A stretch of 64,000 nucleotides of DNA from contig SUYI01000003.1 in the NCBI GenBank assembly GCA_015060485.1, positions 1-64,000 on the forward strand. Direction: 5' to 3'. This document shows positions 8,939-15,613 of the stretch, one piece after another (positions within the stretch are counted from its first letter, which is position 1; each line of letters begins with the position of its first letter). This stretch comes from Prevotella sp. (GTDB lineage: Bacteria > Bacteroidota > Bacteroidia > Bacteroidales > Bacteroidaceae). Both the position numbers and the translations under genes were made by a program. Below the pieces are notes generated by a model. That model had not been told where the DNA came from and did not search any database. It saw only the letters and a list, made by a program, of their open reading frames with translations.

Positions 8939-9976
8939 TTATGATTCGTCTATCTCATCAATAAAAGGTAATTCTCCTAAATATTTATCAAAGTCGCTTT
9001 GGAATAGGCGATCTTGAACAATGCGATATTTTTCAAATTCAGTTTCTGCATGCTCTTTGGCTTCTTCTGCTGTCACTGAACCTTGATTCTGAAGGACCTC
9101 ATTTCTACCAGCTGCTAAAATGATGTCGATCTGTTTAGCCCAATCTTCCATCGTCATCGGCATGTGGCGCTTTGCCATGCGTTCTGCCAGTTCGAGTACA
9201 CCATTCACCAATTGCCCCATGTCTTCCAATTCTATTTCCTTCAGATAATTCTTGGCTATCACGACATCCGTCTTTACAATTTTTCCATCTGGTGCATTCT
9301 CCCATGTGGTCAGCCCCATATGCTCCTGTTCTGCATCAGCACGTTCCATGATAAGTTCTGCAGCAGTATGCTTGTGGACGGCATAATGCATCTTGTTCTG
9401 CATCATCTTGAAGAAAGCCCTGGTGGTGGGTGCATCACGATTGTAGTCTATGGCAGTAGCGTAGATGTCCGTCAGTTTCTGGTAGAATCGTCGTTCTGAC
9501 AACCGAATCTCCCTGATTTCTGCCAACAGATGTTCGAAGTAATCCTCATCCAAGAAGGTGCCATTTTCCATTCGTTTTCTATCAATCACATAACCGCGAA
9601 TGGCGTACTCTCGTAGGATATTTGTAGCCCATTGGCGAAACTGAGTGGCGCGAATACTATTCACACGATAACCTACACTTATAATGGCGTCGAGATTATA
9701 AAACTGTAAAGTGCGATTGACATCCCGATTCCCTTCACGTCGAACTACCGAGATTTTCTCGGCAGTTGCACTCTTCTTTAACTCTTTAGTCTTATAGATA
9801 TTCTTCAGATGGAGGCTGACATTATCTATCGAACAGTCGAATAAAACACCCATGGCTTTTTGGGTACACCATACAGTTTTGTCCTTATAGTATACCTCTA
9901 CGCCCTGTCCCTTACCCTCAATCTGGAAGATCAGGAACTCTGCTGTACTATTTCTTATTTCTCTGCGTTTTGCCAT
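8939..9976 (-). CDS. RhuM-family protein
   Basis: 345 residues matching the RhuM ('virulence protein RhuM') family. It has the N-terminal segment with EVYYKDKTVWCTQKAMGVLF, then YNLDAIISVGYRVNS and ATQFRQWATNILREYAIRGY, which are the family hallmarks, at about the usual length. The molecular role of RhuM is not established. It is common inside or beside restriction-modification loci of Bacteroidetes, and the N-terminal part resembles KilA-N/Bro-type DNA-binding modules. The start ATG at 9976 sits 11 bp after the 38-bp palindromic element, and the same element lies under the promoter of the helicase operon downstream. RhuM and the helicase unit are thus probably controlled together. It has its own terminator. 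Confidence 0.85.
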   Translation of the reverse strand: MAKRREIRNSTAEFLIFQIEGKGQGVEVYYKDKTVWCTQKAMGVLFDCSIDNVSLHLKNIYKTKELKKSATAEKISVVRREGNRDVNRTLQFYNLDAIISVGYRVNSIRATQFRQWATNILREYAIRGYVIDRKRMENGTFLDEDYFEHLLAEIREIRLSERRFYQKLTDIYATAIDYNRDAPTTRAFFKMMQNKMHYAVHKHTAAELIMERADAEQEHMGLTTWENAPDGKIVKTDVVIAKNYLKEIELEDMGQLVNGVLELAERMAKRHMPMTMEDWAKQIDIILAAGRNEVLQNQGSVTAEEAKEHAETEFEKYRIVQDRLFQSDFDKYLGELPFIDEIDES

Positions 9977-9987
9977 ATATCCATGTC

Positions 9988-10025
9988 GGCCAGCGCCGTT
10001 TTAACGACGTATCGGCGATACTTGT
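9988..10025 (-). repeat. 38-bp palindromic element, copy 2 (rhuM promoter)
   Basis: Perfect direct repeat of 8772-8809, 1,216 bp away. It begins 3 nt after the rhuM -7 box, the same phasing as the other copy, and ends 11 bp before the rhuM ATG. Confidence 0.8.
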
Positions 10026-10028
10026 TTG

Positions 10029-10036
10029 CAAAGATA
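10029..10036 (-). promoter_or_regulatory. -7 box of rhuM
   Basis: TATCTTTG on the minus strand matches the Bacteroidetes -7 consensus TAnnTTTG. No clear TTTG is found 19-21 bp upstream, so the promoter may be weak or activator-dependent. Confidence 0.6.
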
Positions 10037-10794
10037 GTGCAAATCGAGTAAAATACACGATTTTAATTGTTAATCTAATTAAAATCTTCTAATTTTGCAA
10101 TTATTTTTATTTTCGAGATGTAGCCATTGCAACGCCACACTTTTCACCTTTAGGTTAAAGAAGGCTTGTGGACAAAACGAACATACAAGGTGTACCCAAA
10201 AAGCTGGCAGCGATTTGCCATCGTTCTTGTCCGGTACATATGCATTACTTGTTCGGTATTTGTCCGGTTAAAGACCGAACAAGTAGCGGACAAATAGCGA
10301 GCAGATAGCGGACGAGTACCGGGCAACGATAGAAGGTACTCCGAAGGAGCACCGTTTCTGCCAGTCATCTGTTCCTTGCTATCTCTTCGCGTGAGTAATT
10401 ACAAATGCAATTTTTCGTATTTTTACTGCCATACTGCCACCGGCCTTTTGGAATGCCTTTATTTAAAGGGAATAATGATAGTGGGAGATTAGTGGGAGAC
10501 GAAATCATCTCCCACCGCCGTTTTCAATACTCCGGGAGTAATTCCGAATACTCTGGGAGTATTTCCAAATAAGAGTGGCACTTATTATCCAATAACAGCC
10601 TCTTATTTTGTGATAACAGCCTCTTATCCAACAGAAGGGAGTGACCTATGCCTCGTCTGGATAGTTTCTTTGTGTCGTTCAGATAATCCGAACAAGTCAT
10701 TCGGATAGTCCCTATACCCCCATAGAAACTATTCGAATGAGTCGTAGAGACTATTCGGATGCCCCTTAGTCCCTGCCTGCATCAAAGTCATCAC
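10037..10794. other. Repeat-rich intergenic region without a supported gene
   Basis: No ORF here looks like a protein. The region holds many short inverted and direct repeats: an 11-bp perfect inverted repeat ACTTGTTCGGT/ACCGAACAAGT (10247-10257 and 10274-10284), a GTGGGAGA/TCTCCCAC pair near 10480-10515, two 20-bp near-identical copies AATACTCYGGGAGTANTTCC (10526-10545, 10547-10566), two copies of TAACAGCCTCTTAT near 10595-10625, and several GGATAGT/ACTATTCG variants near 10665-10760. It separates the defence-like island from the peptidase genes. Confidence 0.55.
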
Positions 10795-11040
10795 TCACAT
10801 TCCTCTTCGAATCCATTCCTTATAAAACGGATCTTCTATCTCATAACGGTCCGAATAGATTACATAACCGTCTTTCTGCAAGCGTTTCAGGGCACTATAT
10901 ATCGTACTTGTCGGATATTCTCCATTCTGTAATGCCCTATTCGTTGCAAGGCTCTGCAAAATCCACGATAGTACCGAATTTAAAGGGATTATCCATATTA
11001 CGACTTTTTTCGTTACGACTTTTTTCGTAGTCCGTTGCAA
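10795..11040 (-). pseudogene. Remnant of an archaeal-type (ATPase_2-like) AAA ATPase, C-terminal winged helix
   Basis: The reading frame encodes about 60 residues that resemble the C-terminal winged-helix tail of Bacteroidetes ATP-binding proteins of the ATPase_2 kind: LATNRALQNGEYPTSTIYSA, LKRLQKDGYVIYSDRYEIED and PFYKEWIRRGM. The ATPase core is missing. The first codons derive from a tandem 15-bp repeat (10998-11027) read as repeated VVTKK-type residues, and the only start is a TTG lying within the -7 box. A good promoter is retained, so this looks like a gene that lost its body by internal deletion. It could still make a small DNA-binding protein, but I think that is less likely. Confidence 0.5.
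10998..11027. repeat. Tandem duplication of 15 bp
   Basis: TTACGACTTTTTTCG occurs twice head to tail (10998-11012 and 11013-11027) inside the ATPase remnant, preserving the reading frame. Confidence 0.8.
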
Positions 11041-11069
11041 AGGTAGAAAGAAATCTCGAACATTCCAAA
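11038..11069 (-). promoter_or_regulatory. Bacteroidetes promoter before the ATPase remnant
   Basis: On the minus strand TTTG (plus 11066-11069), a 20-nt spacer and TACCTTTG (plus 11038-11045). It fits the consensus fully, although the gene behind it is truncated. Confidence 0.6.
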
Positions 11070-11158
11070 CTTTTGGGGAAGATTTTTATTCCCTTGGAAC
11101 CAAGTCACGACTTGAAAGGTTGCTATTTTGCATGTTTATGCACTTGTAAGGAGGTTGG

Positions 11159-11575
11159 TTACTTCACTATATATTTCTTACCATTCTTAATATATATGCC
11201 CTTTGACAGTAGCTCGCGTTTCAAATTGAGCTGACGGCCGGAGATGTCATACATCTGTTCTTCTAGAGCATAGGTAACACCCTTAATTCCTGTGTTGTCA
11301 ACTTCCCTAGTGTATAGTCGTTTAATCTCTGGACAGGGAATAGTCGATAAACCGTTGGGGTGTTGTATATCTAGGGTATTGATACCATCTTCACCTCCGT
11401 ATTGATATTGTAGCACAGGAAAGTCATTCGTAATGAGAAACGCCAATTCTGTTCCGTCGGTCTTTTCGATGACCATCTCAAACTGGTCTGACTGGGCGAA
11501 CACGTTTATTGGAAGCCAGACGAGCAGCATGAGCAGCAAAGCCCACTGTCTGCGATTGTTATTTATCTTTTTCAT
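11159..11575 (-). CDS. Small secreted protein with a Prevotella-type C-terminal tail
   Basis: 138 residues with a clear signal peptide (KKINNNRRQWALLLMLLVWLP to NVFA-Q). The mature protein of about 110 residues ends in YDISGRQL, LLSKGIYIKNGKKYIVK, a tail very common at the end of Prevotella secreted proteins and resembling short sorting or cell-surface tails. No enzymatic motif is visible. It starts 37 bp after the stop of the M64-type peptidase gene and is surely co-transcribed with it. It could be a partner, inhibitor or surface anchor for the peptidase, but that is inference from position only. Confidence 0.75.
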   Translation of the reverse strand: MKKINNNRRQWALLLMLLVWLPINVFAQSDQFEMVIEKTDGTELAFLITNDFPVLQYQYGGEDGINTLDIQHPNGLSTIPCPEIKRLYTREVDNTGIKGVTYALEEQMYDISGRQLNLKRELLSKGIYIKNGKKYIVK

Positions 11576-11612
11576 ATTTCGATTTTTTCTTGATGTTCGA
11601 CATTAGTTCTTA

Positions 11613-13982
11613 CTATTGTTTCTTTTTCAGAGCATCGCGCCAAGTACCTTTCACAAATACCGGCGGAGCGGTCAGCAACTGTTGTTTCTCACTAGCTTTC
11701 GAAGCACGACGGGGGGCATTGGTCAACGCCTCAACAAACCGGTTGCGCCCTGCCTCGTCAAACGCCACGAACACTTCGTAGTCGTACACCCAATTATCAC
11801 CCTCTGACTCCTTCATCACACGTTTGTAGATAGCTTCGCGTGATGGGGCATTGAAACCTAATAGCGAATTAAGATTGCTGTTACGCATAATGCTGTTCTC
11901 CGTCGGGCGATATGCATCAAACTGATAGAGATAGCTGCCCTCATAGACACCAATTTTCTCAGCAGCATAGCGTTCGTCACTGATGAACTTTGCCCATTTC
12001 ACTTCTGTAGGATTAGAACGCCAGTCAACGTTGGCACCCCAACCCAAATCTTTCCAAACATTATCCAAATATGCCTTATTCTCCTCTGGTAGCGAAAGGT
12101 TTTCGTAACCAGGCTCAACATACTCATCCAACAGCTTTCCAATACCATGTCCACCTGCTTCGTGATTTAGGACAGGAGATACACCATCCATTGAAAAACA
12201 GACGTAGGAATTGTCTTCCAGCATCACACAATAGCTACGTTCACCACTATTGTTATTATAAATAACATTGACGTACATCGGACGATTTGGTATGAGGTTT
12301 GGCACTTTGGAGGCATATTCAAATGCTTTGGAAATGTCGTTATCAATAGCATGAGTTGCATTACCGTAAAATTCTGCATTGGGAGATACAGCCTTCACAG
12401 CATATACATTGAAATGACCGCGTAGTGAACCATAAGGTTCTTGAAAGAAAAACTGATTTAATGCTTGATTCATACGTTGATCAAAAGCTCCACCTTCGTC
12501 AAAATCCTTATCAGTAAATCCCTCGCCTACAAAAACCAAATCAATACCTTGTCCCTGATATGCCTGCTGCATATTCACGACCTCACCATCATGCGAATAA
12601 TCGGTAGAAGTATAGAAATCATACTCTACAGGACCGAACTCCTTTTCCAATACATCAAATACTTTCCATTTTCTGTCATCCTGAGGAGTCATGCCATTCT
12701 CGTCCATGAAAGTTGAGAAAACGATATTGCCCTTTTGGTCCACTAAAAGTAATGAAGGTGACCAAAGCCAGTTTTCCACGAAATCAAGTACTGCCGCTTC
12801 ATCTTCATCGGTGGCATGTATCTCTCCAACATGCGAAACCCATTCATCAAAATCAATATTCTTCCAAGGTACGGGGTATTTCTCCAAATATTCTGGTAAC
12901 TTGTCTGTATCACCCGCATGGATACCTATTACCTCAAAGCCCTTGTCCTTATATGCATTATATACAGGTATGAGTCTTTTATTAAAGCCTTCGGAATATG
13001 GACACCACCAACCCCATTTATAGATAAGCGTGTACTTGTTTTGATGGTATATTTCGTCAGAATTAGCAGGAGAACCGTCCATGTATTGTTTATGAAAAAC
13101 GGGTGCAGGAATATCAACAGCAGAAAGATTCAACCCCGCTTCTCTTTGTGGGAGAATAAAAAGCCATGACGAAGAAAAATGAGGATCCTTACTAATAACC
13201 TCAGGTACTTCCCCCTTAAAGAGGTTATTTCTGACTATAAACCAAGTAGGACTTTTATCTTTAAAGAATTTATTAACTGCTTCACCATCAGGCAAGCTCC
13301 CTTCAAAATAGTTCTCTTCAAAGTTAATAGAACACAAATTGGGCAAAGACAAAATAGCTTCCCAAGGTAATGGACCAGAGAACTGATTACATGCTATTGA
13401 CAGACTTCCTAATGAGTAAATACGATTGACCTCATTAGGATATGCTCCTTTTATCTTGTTTCCCCAAATATAAAGATCCATCATCGGTCCCATCTTAGTC
13501 AAACATCCCTCAGGTATTTCTCCTGATAATTTGTTTTCAGTGAGGTTTAACTCCATAACATATGGAACAGCTTTGTTCGAATTATTGTACTTACAACTAT
13601 TATTCACTCCATACCATTCCCAAATAGGCTTGTCGGAACACCAATTGTCATTATGTGTCCAGTTATCGCCGTCCATTGCATGGTAAAACTCAATCAATGC
13701 CTTACGGACCTCAATAGAATCGGTTTTATAGCTAGGGAAATCGATGTTTGTTACATCCTTTAACGTAAATCCATTACTATAATTCCATCCAAACTCCCAT
13801 TCTATTTCCCCGTTTTTTACCACAGGTCTGAATTCTGATGCATAAATCAAATTGGTCTGGATACTATCTCCGGTAGCCTGTTTGATATTGATGTGCTGCC
13901 CCAAATAGTTTTTTTGTTGCGACCATCCCACGAAAGGCAATAGTGCCCAAAGCAGCACCAGATAGAGTCTTTCTTTTCTCAT
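11613..13982 (-). CDS. Secreted M64-type metallopeptidase with LRR and thioredoxin-like domains
   Basis: 789 residues with a signal peptide (RKERLYLVLLWALLPFVGWSQ). In order: a leucine-rich-repeat region around residues 85-230 (for example MELNLTENKLSGEIPEG); a thioredoxin/TlpA-like segment near residue 320 (YKWGWWCPYSEGFNKRL) with a single Cys instead of CxxC; and a C-terminal peptidase_M64-like domain from about residue 465 (IDLVFVGEGFTDKDFD) with the metal-site-like motif HEAGGHGIGKLLDEY near residue 607. M64 enzymes are secreted zinc peptidases first known from IgA cleavage. The role of the two N-terminal modules is unknown. It has its own promoter and is followed by a small secreted protein gene. 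Confidence 0.8.
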   Translation of the reverse strand: MRKERLYLVLLWALLPFVGWSQQKNYLGQHINIKQATGDSIQTNLIYASEFRPVVKNGEIEWEFGWNYSNGFTLKDVTNIDFPSYKTDSIEVRKALIEFYHAMDGDNWTHNDNWCSDKPIWEWYGVNNSCKYNNSNKAVPYVMELNLTENKLSGEIPEGCLTKMGPMMDLYIWGNKIKGAYPNEVNRIYSLGSLSIACNQFSGPLPWEAILSLPNLCSINFEENYFEGSLPDGEAVNKFFKDKSPTWFIVRNNLFKGEVPEVISKDPHFSSSWLFILPQREAGLNLSAVDIPAPVFHKQYMDGSPANSDEIYHQNKYTLIYKWGWWCPYSEGFNKRLIPVYNAYKDKGFEVIGIHAGDTDKLPEYLEKYPVPWKNIDFDEWVSHVGEIHATDEDEAAVLDFVENWLWSPSLLLVDQKGNIVFSTFMDENGMTPQDDRKWKVFDVLEKEFGPVEYDFYTSTDYSHDGEVVNMQQAYQGQGIDLVFVGEGFTDKDFDEGGAFDQRMNQALNQFFFQEPYGSLRGHFNVYAVKAVSPNAEFYGNATHAIDNDISKAFEYASKVPNLIPNRPMYVNVIYNNNSGERSYCVMLEDNSYVCFSMDGVSPVLNHEAGGHGIGKLLDEYVEPGYENLSLPEENKAYLDNVWKDLGWGANVDWRSNPTEVKWAKFISDERYAAEKIGVYEGSYLYQFDAYRPTENSIMRNSNLNSLLGFNAPSREAIYKRVMKESEGDNWVYDYEVFVAFDEAGRNRFVEALTNAPRRASKASEKQQLLTAPPVFVKGTWRDALKKKQ

Positions 13983-14017
13983 AGCTATTTATAATTTTAA
14001 GTTTTACTATCTAAGTG

Positions 14018-14049
14018 CAAAAATAAGAATAAAATCTGAAAGTTCCAAA
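14018..14049 (-). promoter_or_regulatory. Promoter of the M64-type peptidase operon
   Basis: On the minus strand TTTG (plus 14046-14049), a 20-nt spacer and TATTTTTG (plus 14018-14025), 36 bp upstream of the ATG. It matches the Bacteroidetes consensus in sequence and spacing. The AAGTTTGGAA context of its -33 box recurs at the ATPase-remnant promoter. Confidence 0.7.
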
Positions 14050-14094
14050 CTTTCGCAAAAAAAAAGTCACAACGGTAAAAACAAATCAGGTCGG

Positions 14095-14322
14095 TTACGC
14101 CTTGAGGAAGACGACGTTCAGGCCGTACATGTACTGATAGCTGATGTCGTCGATGATGCTGTTGCTGGCCTACACCGCTTCTGCCCCCACGCATTGTGCA
14201 AGAATCACTGCATCGAACGTGCTGGCCGTCTGGATAGCGGCCGATGTGAGGACCGATGCCAGGACATAACCCTTGAATGCCCGTGACACAAGAAATGTAT
14301 TCCTGCTCTGATATTGTTCCAT
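14095..14322 (-). pseudogene. Remnant of a MATE-family efflux transporter N-terminus
   Basis: Read on the minus strand from the ATG at 14322, the frame gives MEQYQSRNTFLVSRAFKGYV followed by LASVLTSAAIQTASTFDAVI and LAQCVGAEAV, which resembles the first two helices of MATE multidrug exporters. A TAG then interrupts the frame, and the last 24 residues (ASNSIIDD... to a TAA at 14095) no longer look like MATE. It is too short to be functional, so I read it as a decayed fragment between ompA and the peptidase operon. The assignment rests on by-eye similarity only. Confidence 0.4.
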
Positions 14323-14336
14323 TTGTTTGCAAAAGA

Positions 14337-14365
14337 GTCGGGCCGCTCGTCATGAGCAGTCCGAC
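14337..14365 (-). terminator. Terminator after ompA
   Basis: On the minus strand GTCGGACTGCTC and GAGCGGCCCGAC pair around ATGAC with two mismatches, followed by TCTTTT. It lies 24-52 bp after the ompA stop and probably ends the susCDEF-ompA transcript. Confidence 0.65.
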
Positions 14366-14388
14366 TTATGAGATGAATTTACCAGCAG

Positions 14389-15558
14389 TTACTTGAGGAC
14401 GGTGCGGGTCTTTTCGACCTTGCGAGTCTTCTGGATAACTTCCTCGTAGGTTTCGTACTTGGTGACCTTGAACTTGCCCTCGCCGGAGATGATGACGCAG
14501 CGGTTCTTGTCGTTCTCAGAGAACGGCTGAACGGTGTCGCCCTTCCACGAAGTGGTGATGTTGGCGGGGTTGATTCCGTGAATGTTCACCAGCTTGGCGG
14601 TGATGCCCTCGGCGCGCTCCTTGGAGAGACGCTGGTTGATCTTGGCATTACCTGTGCCCTTGTCAGCATAGCCCGTGACAACAATCTTGGCGTCGGGGTC
14701 GGTCTTAATCAGGTCGGCAGCCTCCTTGACGGCGGCGTCGATGCCCTGAGCCTGCTCAACGTCGCTGACGTTGATATGGTAGTAGACCACCTTCTCCATC
14801 TTCGACATCTCGACATTCTCGACGGGACGCTGCTTCTTCACAGTCTCTGTGTAAGGCTCGTCGACGTAGTAGGTCTCAACAACCTCCTGCTTGACGACCT
14901 CGACCTTCTTGGCGGGGTGGCCGAACTTGTAGGTCAGACCGAGGAGGGCTGACAGCTGGAAGTCGGGATTGTAGTTGCGCTTGAGGTTGAACTCGTCGTT
15001 CTTCATGTTGCCGTCGATTTCAAGACCGATGGCAAAATTTCTTGACAGGTTGAAGTTGAACTGCGTACCGAGGCGCATGTTGTACGTGCTGTGCTTGGTG
15101 CCGCAGTAATAGGGGTTGGGATTGATGGCCAACGCATTGTTCTGGCTGTTGAACTCGTCGAAGCCCCAGCCGTAGTTCACACCGAAACCGAGCAGCATGA
15201 CCCAGTCGAAGGCGTCGCAGGAGCGACGGGGATTGATGACGTTGGTCATGTTCATGAGCAGGTCGATGTCGCCGGTGATGGCCTTGAACTTATAGGTGTC
15301 GGTGATGGCACCCTTGACCTGCCAGCCCTGCACGTGCAGACGGGCACCGACCTTCGAATTGAAGTAGCGACCGGCAGAGAGGGCCACCTGCGGCGTGAGG
15401 AGCTTGTTGAATTTGTAGTTCGTGAACGTACCCTGTCCACCACCCTGAATGGTGATGAAGTTGTAGGGATAGTTATCCTCTACACTCTGTGCCCCGGCAG
15501 CGGTGGACACTCCACAGAGGAGTGCCACAGCGGCGAGGATATTGATGATTCTTTTCAT
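14389..15558 (-). CDS. OmpA-family outer membrane protein
   Basis: About 389 residues: a signal peptide (KRIINILAAVALLCGVSTAAGAQ), an N-terminal beta-barrel region of roughly 190 residues with alternating strands (YNFITIQGGGQGTFTNYKF and following), a linker, and a C-terminal OmpA peptidoglycan-binding domain with VVTGYADKGTGNAKINQRLS and the Arg of LSKERAEGI. This is the typical Bacteroidales major porin layout linking the outer membrane to peptidoglycan. I take the ATG at 15558; the upstream in-frame codon at 15567 is TTG. It follows the SusF-like gene by 55 bp and could be read through from the sus operon or from its own promoter. A terminator-like hairpin follows it. Confidence 0.9.
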   Translation of the reverse strand: MKRIINILAAVALLCGVSTAAGAQSVEDNYPYNFITIQGGGQGTFTNYKFNKLLTPQVALSAGRYFNSKVGARLHVQGWQVKGAITDTYKFKAITGDIDLLMNMTNVINPRRSCDAFDWVMLLGFGVNYGWGFDEFNSQNNALAINPNPYYCGTKHSTYNMRLGTQFNFNLSRNFAIGLEIDGNMKNDEFNLKRNYNPDFQLSALLGLTYKFGHPAKKVEVVKQEVVETYYVDEPYTETVKKQRPVENVEMSKMEKVVYYHINVSDVEQAQGIDAAVKEAADLIKTDPDAKIVVTGYADKGTGNAKINQRLSKERAEGITAKLVNIHGINPANITTSWKGDTVQPFSENDKNRCVIISGEGKFKVTKYETYEEVIQKTRKVEKTRTVLK

Positions 15559-15613
15559 AATAATCAATCTTTATTCTTTTTTATTTTATATTTAGGTACG
15601 AAGTACCGCCAGA

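Noticed and set aside
8772..10025. Invertible promoter or CRISPR-like array
   Set aside because: The two 38-bp copies are direct, not inverted, and there are only two, separated by a gene. No recombinase or cas gene is present.
10150..10368. 72-codon open frame in the repeat-rich intergenic region
   Set aside because: It coincides with inverted repeats and looks compositionally random; no start signal or similarity.
13997..14353. 118-codon open frame on the minus strand upstream of the peptidase
   Set aside because: His/Arg/Gly-rich with no family resemblance. The other frame of the same strand carries the MATE-like remnant.
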